Positions 1 to 6,120 are shown, counted from the first letter of the stretch. The stretch is 7,725 nucleotides of DNA from CAXRDE01 sp964342365 (GCA_964342365.1 CAYFGW010000232.1:1-7725); one strand, 5' to 3'. Numbers and translations are program-made. Notes: a model not told the origin generated them from the sequence alone.

Positions 1-129
1 TCTGAAGACAAGCAAAACCGCCTCATGGACGGATTACACACGGGTTTTGAAATGATGGGCTACCAAAAGGAAAGCCTCAGCCCCGAACAAAGCGCTCTTT
101 ATAATCGCCTGGAATCTCACTTTGGTGCT
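1..129 (+). repeat. Intragenic repeat, copy 1
   Basis: This copy of the 129-base coding repeat differs from copy 2 (643-771) at 14 bases, about 89% identity. Ten of the differences are synonymous; only Ser/Pro, Lys/Arg and His/Arg change the protein. It is in frame with copy 2 at an offset of 642 bases. The left boundary cannot be seen because the window begins inside the repeat. Confidence 0.9.
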
Positions 130-1293
130 CCTGCTCAACCGGAACCTGAAGCACCCGCTATTTCTGAAACGCCTCCGGTAGTAGATACCACACCTCCGGC
201 CCAACCTGTTCCACCCTCTGTAGACGGTGATGCAGGAGCCGCATCACCCGACGTTGTGGCCGAAACGCCTGAGCCAGTACAAGCTCCACCAGCGGCTCCC
301 ACTCCTGTGACTGCTGAAGAAGCGCCCCGAGATCCTAACCTCACTCAGGCAGAAAGTATTCTGAACACCATTGATGGAAAGGGCTACAGCGTGGCCCATC
401 ACGGTGACAAGGTGGGTGGTATTCCCAAAGTACACCGCGCCATGAACGAAGTGCTCGACATGGCTGCCAGCGGCGCTATTGAAAAACTTCCCGAAGGCGA
501 AACCAGAGACAAAATCCAGCAATGGGCCAAAGACGTGGTCAGCGGCAGACTCGCTCAGGCAGGACGTAAGTTTGATGGATTCACCCCTTCGGCCACAAAA
601 GAAGTGGCCGCCCTACTGGATAATCCCGCTTTCTCTACCCTGCCTGAAGATAGACAAAACCGCCTCATGGACGGATTGCGCACCGGATTCGAAATGATGG
701 GCTACCAAAAGGAAAGCCTCAGTCCTGAACAAAGCGCCCTTTATAATCGCCTGGAATCTCACTTCGGTGCACTGCAGGTAGAAGTCACTCCGGAGGTTGC
801 TCAGGACGCGCCCGCTGTCTCCATGGCAGATTTTGAATCCACCGTGGATGAGAAAGCCGGACTCTTCGGCGGCGGCAAAAAGCAAAACCGGATTGTGGAG
901 CAAGGAACTCAGCTATTTACACAGGTCCCTGAGCAGCGTCAGGCTGTAAGCCAGCTCTTAAGCGATACCCAACATTACGAAGAACTCGGCCGTATTCTGA
1001 CCACCCAAAATGATGAAACCATCGCGGACACCCTGACTCACCCGGATATTCGTGGCGTTCGGGTGATTGAAGCTTCCGATAACGACGTGGCCGGACAATT
1101 TTTGACGGCACTGGCCAGGCAAAAAGATGCAAAAGTGGGCGCTGAGGATATTATTGCGGGAACCTTAAAAGCCTTTGACGGTACTTTTAAGGATCGCGAA
1201 GCGCCTTTCGAAATTCTGCAACAATCTGATGCTTACGACAAACTCTCTCGTGAGCTCCAGGAAAAAATTGCGGAGCTTCTGAAGTATTTCTAA
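1..1293 (+). CDS. Large modular repeat protein, unknown function (5'-partial)
   Basis: The frame is open from base 1, so the true start lies outside the window; 430 residues are visible. I do not recognise the family. Visible residues 1-43 and 215-257 are the same segment (40 of 43 residues identical; key core DGL-TGFEMMGYQKESLSPEQ). Between them lie a Pro/Ala/Glu/Thr-rich linker (about 44-111), likely disordered, and a helix-rich stretch (about 112-214). The unit therefore has a period of 214 codons. A shorter acidic linker (about 258-273) leads to a C-terminal part (about 274-430) ending at LLKYF. Its last 39 residues, from FDGTF, resemble the FDGF segment at residue 191, suggesting a degenerate third unit. 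The visible part has no cysteine, membrane segment or catalytic motif. A scaffold or binding role is only a guess. Its TAA stop overlaps the stop of the convergent ATL gene. Confidence 0.85.
   Translation, partial: SEDKQNRLMDGLHTGFEMMGYQKESLSPEQSALYNRLESHFGAPAQPEPEAPAISETPPVVDTTPPAQPVPPSVDGDAGAASPDVVAETPEPVQAPPAAPTPVTAEEAPRDPNLTQAESILNTIDGKGYSVAHHGDKVGGIPKVHRAMNEVLDMAASGAIEKLPEGETRDKIQQWAKDVVSGRLAQAGRKFDGFTPSATKEVAALLDNPAFSTLPEDRQNRLMDGLRTGFEMMGYQKESLSPEQSALYNRLESHFGALQVEVTPEVAQDAPAVSMADFESTVDEKAGLFGGGKKQNRIVEQGTQLFTQVPEQRQAVSQLLSDTQHYEELGRILTTQNDETIADTLTHPDIRGVRVIEASDNDVAGQFLTALARQKDAKVGAEDIIAGTLKAFDGTFKDREAPFEILQQSDAYDKLSRELQEKIAELLKYF
643..771 (+). repeat. Intragenic repeat, copy 2
   Basis: This is the second copy of the 129-base in-frame repeat. 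Similarity stops sharply at the Gly-Ala end. Copy 1 continues into a long Pro-rich linker, while copy 2 continues into a short acidic linker. The longest exact match with copy 1 is about 32 bases, around the MMGYQKESL codons. Confidence 0.9.
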
Positions 1294-1601
1294 GGCCACC
1301 ACTGGTATACGGAAAGCTTACAACGTCCCTGGGCATTGAGCTCAACACCTTCTTCTTTGAGCAAAAAGGCCTGAAGCTCTCCCACGCCAATACGGTAAGT
1401 GGAAATTGCCCCCTGCGCATTGATCACCCGATGCCAGGGGACATCTCGCTGCTCTGCCAAACCATATAGAATACGTCCCACCTGACGGGCGTTTCGCGGT
1501 TTTCCCGCCAGGGCCGCAATTTGACCATAAGTGGCCACCTGACCGGGGGGAATTTGAGCCACGTAGGCAATCACCCGCTCAATAAACGCTTTATCCGGCA
1601 T
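1290..1601 (-). CDS. Alkyltransferase-like (ATL) DNA-repair protein
   Basis: This 103-residue protein belongs to the MGMT/ATL DNA-binding superfamily. The core IPPGQVATYGQIAALAG (residues 17-33) and ARQVGRIL (38-45) match the helix-turn-helix region. The active-site PCHRV of true O6-alkylguanine transferases is PWHRV here (55-59). Trp therefore replaces the acceptor Cys, as in ATL proteins, which bind alkylated guanine and flag it for nucleotide excision repair without transferring the alkyl group. Tyr25, Arg39 and Trp56 fall where the base-flipping and binding residues of ATLs are expected. An upstream in-frame TTG at 1625 exists, but the ATG at 1601 gives the usual family length and start. 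No strong ribosome site is seen; the start overlaps the end of the DUF2177 gene by 11 bases, suggesting translational coupling. The TAG stop shares bases with the stop of the convergent modular gene. Confidence 0.9.
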   Translation of the reverse strand: MPDKAFIERVIAYVAQIPPGQVATYGQIAALAGKPRNARQVGRILYGLAEQRDVPWHRVINAQGAISTYRIGVGELQAFLLKEEGVELNAQGRCKLSVYQWWP

Positions 1602-2010
1602 ATCTGTTATACCAGTACCGGGCAAAAAAGAAGCTCAAGCCCGCCACAGAAGCGTTTAAACAGGTGCCCCAGACAATATCTATCAGCGCAATGGTCGAGG
1701 ACCAGTGCTTCAAAGTGGCCAGGTTGGTCAGGTCATAGGTCATATACGTAAAAAAGCCAAAGGCAGCGCCCTTTTTGCTAGCAGTTGTCCACGGGTCTCC
1801 TTCACGAGCCGACGGTAAAATAGCGAAACTGAAAAGGCCCACCAGAAAAATAAGGTAAAAGCCAATGGCCGCAGACCACAGAGGCTCCTCCGCCAGATGA
1901 AACGCAAGGTAATCACTGTACAAAGAGCCCGCGACGGCACCCAGCCAGAGAATGTCTATGACAAAGAAAATCACGACGGTGACCGCATAGGGAATCAGGT
2001 GTTTTTTCAT
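1591..2010 (-). CDS. DUF2177 family integral membrane protein
   Basis: This 139-residue protein has four likely membrane helices (about 6-26, 45-65, 82-100 and 106-130). It carries the features I associate with DUF2177: DILWLG in the first helix (19-24) and the conserved TYDLTNLATLKHW block (91-103). The biochemical role of the family is unknown. Two starts are possible: ATG at 2010 (MKKHLIPYAV) and ATG at 2019, which adds Met-Val-Phe. Neither has a convincing Shine-Dalgarno; I chose 2010 because it gives a typical Lys-Lys-led membrane N-terminus. A possible -10 (AATAAT on the minus strand, 2018-2023) would place transcription start almost on the 2010 codon, so a leaderless message is possible. 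It is the first gene of a two-gene unit with the ATL gene and is divergent from the lipoprotein operon. Confidence 0.85.
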   Translation of the reverse strand: MKKHLIPYAVTVVIFFVIDILWLGAVAGSLYSDYLAFHLAEEPLWSAAIGFYLIFLVGLFSFAILPSAREGDPWTTASKKGAAFGFFTYMTYDLTNLATLKHWSSTIALIDIVWGTCLNASVAGLSFFFARYWYNRYAG

Positions 2011-2021
2011 AAAAACCATTA

Positions 2022-2048
2022 TTGAAGCAGACTTACTTTAGGTACAAT
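2022..2048 (+). promoter_or_regulatory. Candidate promoter of lipoprotein operon
   Basis: TTGAAG (2022-2027) and TACAAT (2043-2048) resemble sigma-70 -35 and -10 boxes, but the 15-base spacer is short. The predicted start of transcription, near 2055, precedes the GGGAG ribosome site (2063-2067). It would exclude the upstream ATG at 2047 as a start codon. This is pattern matching only. Confidence 0.35.
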
Positions 2049-2076
2049 GGTTAAAAAACCCCGGGAGTTTTACGTC

Positions 2077-2565
2077 ATGTCACGTATTTTACTGCTTCTC
2101 AGCGTTTTGGTATTCAGTTGTCAGCCTTCTGCCACGCAAACGCCAGTACCATCTGCAAGTCCAGAGCCTACTACAAGTCTGGAACCCACGACAACGCCAG
2201 AGCCTCAACGCCCCGGTGGGATCCCCGCAGACTTTGAGCCCACTTTAAACACTGACTTTACGCTGGCCTTAAAGGAGAGGCTTCACGTGGACGAACAGCT
2301 TTTTATTGCCTTTGACAGTGTCACAGAAGATTCCCGTTGCCCTGAAGGCGTTAATTGTATCCAGGCCGGACAGGTGACTGTCAATTTACGGATTGATACA
2401 GGCAAAGGTGCTGTGGACACACAGGCCGTGACGCTAAAAGCCACAGAGGAGCAGGCCCTGCTGAAATGGGGAAATTACGACATTATTCTGTTAGCGGTAA
2501 ACCCTTATCCGGTGGACGGTCAGCCCACGGAAAACTATAGCATCACCTTGCGAGTTGAGCCATGA
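2077..2565 (+). CDS. Lipoprotein with conserved Cys-pair (DSRCP-x-G-V-x-C) motif
   Basis: This 162-residue protein is a predicted lipoprotein. A short hydrophobic signal (residues 3-14) ends in the lipobox VFSC, with the lipidated Cys at residue 15 followed by Gln, which favours an outer-membrane location. A Pro/Thr/Ser-rich tether (about 16-50) precedes a beta-rich domain (about 55-162). The domain contains EDSRCPEGVNCIQAG (84-98), with Cys88 and Cys94. Similar DSRCP..C.WAG motifs occur in many small bacterial lipoproteins of unknown function; Gln stands here in place of the usual Trp. The start at 2077 is preferred over the ATG at 2047 because GGGAG lies 9 bases upstream and the signal peptide then begins at Met-Ser-Arg. 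Its TGA overlaps the ATG of the next gene. Confidence 0.8.
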   Translation: MSRILLLLSVLVFSCQPSATQTPVPSASPEPTTSLEPTTTPEPQRPGGIPADFEPTLNTDFTLALKERLHVDEQLFIAFDSVTEDSRCPEGVNCIQAGQVTVNLRIDTGKGAVDTQAVTLKATEEQALLKWGNYDIILLAVNPYPVDGQPTENYSITLRVEP

Positions 2566-3308
2566 AAAAAACGTTATTTCGTCTCTTTTATACAGGACTG
2601 ACAGGACTTTTGTTGACCACATCTCTGACAGCGTGTTTAGAGCAAGGCATTCTGGGCTCAGGTATTCCTCGTACCGAAAGCCGGGATCTCAGCGCTTTTT
2701 CTTCGGTGGCCGTTTACAGCGGTTTTGAATTTGTATACGTGGAAAATAATCAGCGCGCTATTCCCGCCGTGCGAATGACCATCGACGATAATTTGTCTCC
2801 CTTTGTGAGCATGACGGTAAGCAATAATCAACTGAGTGTGAGTTTAAACCAGCCGGTATCCAGCACCCACAGACGACTTGAAGTTGAAGGTCCGCCCCTT
2901 ACAGGCCTACGTTTGTTTGGTCGCTCCAAAGGCAACGTGTCCCGTTGGGTGAGTCGTTTGCCCGTGGCTATTGAGGTAGACGCCAATTCCAGCCTGGAGA
3001 TAGGTTCTCTGGAAGCTGACGTGGCTCAAATTAAAGTGACGGGCCAGTCCACCATGAATGTGACCGGAGGCGCGGTATCCAGTGTGGTCCTTAACGTTAG
3101 CAGTCGCTCCAGTTTCAGGGGGGAAGCCATGCGTACTCAGCGAGTGGAAGCCACCTTGACCGATCGGGCTTCGGCCAGAGTCAACGTGCTCACCATCCTG
3201 AACGCTTCGCTTAGCTCTTCATCAGAACTGGGATATTCCGGGAATCCGCAGATTCGCCCTAATATTCTGGATCGCGAGTCGCGCTTAACCCCTCTTGATG
3301 TGGGGTAA
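2562..3308 (+). CDS. DUF2807 (GIN-domain) lipoprotein
   Basis: This 248-residue protein has a Lys-Lys N-terminus, a hydrophobic signal (about 6-24) and the lipobox LTAC with Cys25, followed by Leu. Residues from about 32 onward (GSGIPRTESRDLSAFSSVAV, then SGFEFVY) match the start of the DUF2807 putative auto-transporter adhesin head domain. The rest is repetitive beta strand with many Ser, Val and Asn residues, as expected for the family's beta-helix-like fold (VDANSSLEIGSLEAD, VTGQSTMNVTGG, LNVSSRSSFRGEA). Function is not established; surface attachment or binding is a family-level guess. The start overlaps the stop of the preceding lipoprotein gene as ATGA, so the two are almost certainly co-transcribed and translationally coupled. 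The last codons and stop lie in a GC-rich hairpin. Confidence 0.85.
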   Translation: MKKTLFRLFYTGLTGLLLTTSLTACLEQGILGSGIPRTESRDLSAFSSVAVYSGFEFVYVENNQRAIPAVRMTIDDNLSPFVSMTVSNNQLSVSLNQPVSSTHRRLEVEGPPLTGLRLFGRSKGNVSRWVSRLPVAIEVDANSSLEIGSLEADVAQIKVTGQSTMNVTGGAVSSVVLNVSSRSSFRGEAMRTQRVEATLTDRASARVNVLTILNASLSSSSELGYSGNPQIRPNILDRESRLTPLDVG

Positions 3309-3314
3309 GAGGGG
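3289..3314. terminator. Hairpin over the end of the DUF2807 gene, possible bidirectional terminator
   Basis: CCCCTCTT (3289-3296) pairs perfectly with AAGAGGGG (3307-3314) around a 10-base loop; the right arm begins inside the TAA stop. It lies between convergent genes, where a terminator is expected. Neither strand has a real T-run after the stem, so intrinsic termination is uncertain. Confidence 0.4.
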
Positions 3315-3316
3315 CC

Positions 3317-3337
3317 AAGCTAAGAATAAGCTAAGAA
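3317..3337 (+). repeat. Tandem direct repeat AAGCTAAGAA
   Basis: Two exact copies of AAGCTAAGAA (3317-3326 and 3328-3337) are separated by one T. They fill the 30-base gap between the convergent DUF2807 and GlsB-like genes. The repeat ends next to the GlsB-like TAG stop. No function is evident. Confidence 0.6.
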
Positions 3338-3338
3338 A

Positions 3339-3659
3339 CTAGGCGGAGGCTTTTGCACCCGTGAAAGCGCGGTAAGCTGCCAGAATAATCAGGGCTCCCA
3401 CCACTGAGGCCAGGAATCCCACGCTGCTACCGGCAGAGTAAATCCCCAGTAAACGCCCCAGAATAGAAGCAGTGAAGGATCCGGCGATACCCAACAAAGC
3501 GGTCATTAAAAAACCGCCGCCGTCGCGCCCCGGCATAATAAACTTGGCGAGCGCTCCTGCCAGAAAACCAATTAACAACGTCCAGATAAGTGCTAGCGTG
3601 GGTCCAATCAGTAAGGCTGCCGCAATCAATACAAGTACAATAGTTAAAACGATTGGCAT
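3339..3659 (-). CDS. GlsB/YeaQ/YmgE family stress-response membrane protein
   Basis: This 106-residue, very hydrophobic protein carries the family signature GALAKFIMPGRDGGG (35-49), followed by Gly-rich membrane helices (about 50-75 and 78-97). The family (transglycosylase-associated, Pfam Transgly_assoc) is small, commonly about 80-90 residues, and linked to general stress response; its molecular activity is unknown. This copy is longer because of an extra N-terminal hydrophobic helix (about 3-22) before the usual first helix. The start is supported by AAGAGGA a few bases upstream of the ATG on the minus strand. It lies 72 bases downstream of the secreted-protein gene on the same strand. Co-transcription is possible, but the gap is large for this window, so its own promoter is also possible. 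Confidence 0.88.
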   Translation of the reverse strand: MPIVLTIVLVLIAAALLIGPTLALIWTLLIGFLAGALAKFIMPGRDGGGFLMTALLGIAGSFTASILGRLLGIYSAGSSVGFLASVVGALIILAAYRAFTGAKASA

Positions 3660-3731
3660 AATTCCTCTTTTCTGATGTCATCCTATCAAAAGGGGCATTA
3701 AAAACGGGTAAAAACCTAGGCAATAGAAAAC

Positions 3732-5012
3732 CTAATAAAACCAGTACAGGGGAACTGTTTTTGCGCCTTTAACGCCAGAAACCAGCGTTCGTCCGTTAAT
3801 AGAAATTTTAGCTCCCGGCGGGACTTGAACCGTACGGGGCGTACGCTTACTCACCATCACGCTAGAGGTACCCGCTTCACATTTGCTGCAACTCCCCGCC
3901 GGCCAGACGATGTCCACGTACGCATTTTTGTTTCTGAGTTTGCCAAACACAAAACGCAGGGGCACTTTGGGACCGTTATATGCGGCCAGGTAGCCCAGGG
4001 GAGAACGCTTGGCGGTTAAGAAACGCTCCCGTTCCCGGGGAGACATCTTGCTAAGCATCTCTTTTTCTTGTTCCTCACCAATACTCATACGGGCAATACC
4101 GTAAGCTTTATCGTAGCTTTTGTACAAATTGCTCAGCATGCTAACGGTATTACCGTATCGCTCTTTGGCCTCCTGATCCACCTGCAGTAAAAAAGTCCCT
4201 TTCATATTACGTAACCCCACGTAATTGGAGCCTTTGAGTTTTGCGGTGACTTCAAATTCCATGTCTACCTTATGTTCTCCCACGGGGAGTCTTTGATAGA
4301 GATGGGCCATTTGACGTGAGAAGTTGCGAGCGGTGAGATCAGAAAGCGCTTTTGCCTCAGTGGTGGCATTGGCAAATTTCCCTTCAGAACGGTATTCATC
4401 TAGAATATGTTCAAAAAAGCCCTTTTCCGGCACAACGGCCAGCGTCAGATTGGGATTATCATAGGCCAGTTGAAAAGGGGCTCCCTTCTGGATTTTGATA
4501 TTGTTCTCTGCGCGATAACCGTTCACCTTCGTTTTTAAATTCACGCGGTAATACTGCACTTTGGCATAAGGTTCTCCGTCTTTTTTGGTGGGCAGCAGGG
4601 TGGTCAAAGGCTTATCAAGCTGAAGATGAGCATAAATAAAATCTTTACCCGTAAAGACATGTTGAGTTTCTTTACCCGCATAATCTTTTGAAAAGCGAAG
4701 ATAAGCACGAGGCCCCTGAATTTGCTTGCTCTGACTGCCGCTATTGTCTAAAATCAGCATATTATTATTGGCATAACCGGCCTGTTCTTGTTTAACCCGA
4801 GCCAAAAGATTTGTGTTCTGAGCGGCTTTCTTTTCCGGCTCGGCACTGTACGAAGACATTTTGGGTTTGGGCCTTTGTGTAGGCTTTGGCGTGGGCTTAC
4901 TGCCGGGAAGCTTTAAATCCACCCCGGGAATTTTAATGGGCAGTTGCGCCTGAGCCATAAGCGGAGTGGCAAGGGCAAAAGTGGTAGCCAGAAAAAGCAA
5001 ACGGGTTTTCAT
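3732..5012 (-). CDS. Secreted protein of unknown function with CxxC pair
   Basis: I do not recognise this 426-residue protein. Residues 1-22 form a clear Sec signal peptide (Lys-Thr-Arg, hydrophobic core, then AQA before Gln23). A basic Pro/Lys-rich segment follows (about 38-51, KPTPKPTQRPKPK). The remainder looks mostly beta with a helical insert (about 295-335, many Glu/Lys/Met). The only cysteines of the mature protein are Cys375 and Cys378 in GSCSKC, near a C-terminal beta module with VQVPPGAKISINGRTL. They could form a disulphide or bind a metal. The frame stays open upstream to 5153, but the ATG at 5012 begins the signal peptide and has AGGAAG 12 bases upstream (5025-5030). It is divergent from trxB, sharing a 142-base upstream region. 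A periplasmic or extracellular location is well supported; the function is not. Confidence 0.85.
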   Translation of the reverse strand: MKTRLLFLATTFALATPLMAQAQLPIKIPGVDLKLPGSKPTPKPTQRPKPKMSSYSAEPEKKAAQNTNLLARVKQEQAGYANNNMLILDNSGSQSKQIQGPRAYLRFSKDYAGKETQHVFTGKDFIYAHLQLDKPLTTLLPTKKDGEPYAKVQYYRVNLKTKVNGYRAENNIKIQKGAPFQLAYDNPNLTLAVVPEKGFFEHILDEYRSEGKFANATTEAKALSDLTARNFSRQMAHLYQRLPVGEHKVDMEFEVTAKLKGSNYVGLRNMKGTFLLQVDQEAKERYGNTVSMLSNLYKSYDKAYGIARMSIGEEQEKEMLSKMSPRERERFLTAKRSPLGYLAAYNGPKVPLRFVFGKLRNKNAYVDIVWPAGSCSKCEAGTSSVMVSKRTPRTVQVPPGAKISINGRTLVSGVKGAKTVPLYWFY

Positions 5013-5044
5013 AGTTTTAAGTATCTTCCTTTTTTTGTTACATA

Positions 5045-5072
5045 ATTTTAACATATTGCGTTTTTCACGCAA
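5045..5072 (-). promoter_or_regulatory. Candidate promoter of the secreted-protein gene
   Basis: On the minus strand, TTGCGT (5067-5072) and TAAAAT (5045-5050) are separated by 16 bases. The TAAAAT box matches the sigma-70 -10 consensus at five of six bases; the -35 match is weak. The implied transcript start, near 5038, leaves a short leader with the AGGAAG ribosome site before the ATG at 5012. Confidence 0.35.
5056..5072. promoter_or_regulatory. Inverted repeat TTGCGT-N5-ACGCAA, possible operator
   Basis: A perfect 6-base inverted repeat with a 5-base centre lies in the divergent region between the secreted-protein gene and trxB. It covers the proposed -35 and part of the spacer of the minus-strand promoter. 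On the plus strand it is followed by eight A, so it is not a terminator for either direction. A binding site for a dimeric repressor is an inference. Confidence 0.35.
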
Positions 5073-5126
5073 AAAAAAGAACAGCGAGCCCAAAACAGAG
5101 AGCACCGGAGAGCCTTGTGAATGCGG

Positions 5127-5132
5127 TATCAT
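5127..5132 (+). promoter_or_regulatory. Possible -10 box of the trxB operon
   Basis: TATCAT matches five of six bases of the -10 consensus and lies 12 bases before the GGAGG ribosome site. No recognisable -35 box is found at the right distance (5103-5111 reads CACCGGAG-like sequence). The call is therefore weak. Confidence 0.22.
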
Positions 5133-5154
5133 AGAGAAAAACCGGAGGCACATT

Positions 5155-6117
5155 ATGTCTGAAGTAACATCTGAAACCGAAAAAAAAGTAGAAAACGTTA
5201 TTATTATTGGATCAGGACCGGCGGGTTACACCTCCGCCATTTATACAGGTCGCGCCAATTTGAATCCGCTTATGTTTGAAGGCTACTTCGCTGGAGGACA
5301 ACTGATGTTGACCACGGAAGTAGAAAACTATCCGGGCTTTCCCGAGGGCGTGATGGGCCCTGATTTTATGATGGGATTAAAAGCCCAGGCCGAGCGTTTT
5401 GGTACCCGTGTGGTGACCAAAGACGTGACCAAAGTAGACTTTTCTCAACGCCCGTATCGCGTTGAAGTAGAAAAGGACGTTTACTACACCAACGCCGTGA
5501 TTATTTCCACGGGAGCTTCTGCCAAATTACTCGGTCTGGAGTCTGAAAAACGCTTAATGGGTCACGGGGTTTCCACCTGTGCCACCTGTGATGGGGCGTT
5601 TTTCAGAGAAAAAGAAGTGGCCATTGTGGGCGGCGGAGACAGCGCTATGGAAGAAGCGGGCTTTTTGACCCGTTTTGCTAAAAAGGTATACGTCATTCAC
5701 CGCAGAGAAGAACTGCGGGCCTCTAAAATTATGCAGGATCGGGCTTTTGCCAATCCTAAAATCGAGTTTATCTGGAACAGCGAAATCACCGAGATTGTCG
5801 GTGAAAACAGCGTATCTTCTGTCAAAATCAAAAACAATAAAACAGGAGAAACTATCGACAAACCCATGGACGGGGTCTTTGTAGCCATCGGTCATACCCC
5901 TAATACCCACCTGTTTCAGGAGTACCTAAAAACCGATGATGTGGGCTATTTGGTCGTAGATTATCCCACCAGTAAAACCAATGTAGAAGGTGTTTTTGCC
6001 GCAGGAGACGTTCATGATCCCCTTTATCGTCAGGCCATTACCGCTGCAGGAGCAGGGTGCCGTGCGGCCATTGACGCTGAGCGCTATTTAGAAAACCTTG
6101 AGCATGAAGAGGCCTAA
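5155..6117 (+). CDS. trxB: Thioredoxin reductase (NADPH)
   Basis: This 320-residue cytoplasmic flavoenzyme moves electrons from NADPH through FAD and a redox-active disulphide to thioredoxin. All low-molecular-weight TrxR elements are present: the FAD-binding GSGPAGYTSAIY (19-30), the catalytic CATC (Cys142, Cys145) followed by DG, and the NADPH-binding GGGDSAMEEA (159-168). HRREELRAS (182-190) has the basic residues that recognise the NADPH 2'-phosphate, and GVFAAGDV (279-286) is the second FAD contact. The RASKIMQ style resembles the TrxR type of plants and several bacterial phyla. The reading frame extends upstream to 4966, but the ATG at 5155 has GGAGG six bases before it, and the upstream part overlaps the divergent gene. 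It is the first gene of the operon; the ferredoxin gene follows after 3 bases. Confidence 0.97.
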   Translation: MSEVTSETEKKVENVIIIGSGPAGYTSAIYTGRANLNPLMFEGYFAGGQLMLTTEVENYPGFPEGVMGPDFMMGLKAQAERFGTRVVTKDVTKVDFSQRPYRVEVEKDVYYTNAVIISTGASAKLLGLESEKRLMGHGVSTCATCDGAFFREKEVAIVGGGDSAMEEAGFLTRFAKKVYVIHRREELRASKIMQDRAFANPKIEFIWNSEITEIVGENSVSSVKIKNNKTGETIDKPMDGVFVAIGHTPNTHLFQEYLKTDDVGYLVVDYPTSKTNVEGVFAAGDVHDPLYRQAITAAGAGCRAAIDAERYLENLEHEEA

Positions 6118-6120
6118 AAT

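Noticed and set aside
1253..1277. AGCTCC/GGAGCT stem near the end of the modular gene
   Set aside because: It lies inside the coding region, has a 13-base loop and no T-run after it; it is a short chance stem in a Glu/Leu-rich helix region.
1602..1625. TTG start for the ATL protein
   Set aside because: It adds eight residues absent from the usual ATL start and has no ribosome site; the ATG at 1601 gives the family length.
2047..2076. Earlier ATG for the Cys-motif lipoprotein
   Set aside because: It overlaps a probable -10 box and lacks a ribosome site, while the ATG at 2077 has GGGAG at good spacing and starts the lipoprotein signal peptide.
3660..3731. Promoter or terminator in the 72-base gap between the secreted-protein and GlsB-like genes
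   Set aside because: Only a 4-base stem before a T-run and poor -10/-35 matches are visible on the minus strand, which is too weak to call.
5056..5080. Inverted repeat followed by eight A as an intrinsic terminator
   Set aside because: A terminator needs a T-run after the stem in the direction of transcription. On the plus strand the run is A, and on the minus strand the T-run comes before the stem.
5013..5153. Upstream in-frame extension of the secreted-protein gene
   Set aside because: It would bury the signal peptide behind 47 residues. The ATG at 5012 directly starts a textbook signal peptide and has an AGGAAG site.
4966..5154. Upstream in-frame extension of the trxB reading frame
   Set aside because: TrxB begins normally at the ATG at 5155, which has GGAGG six bases upstream. 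The extension overlaps the signal-peptide codons and promoter region of the divergent gene and adds no known domain.
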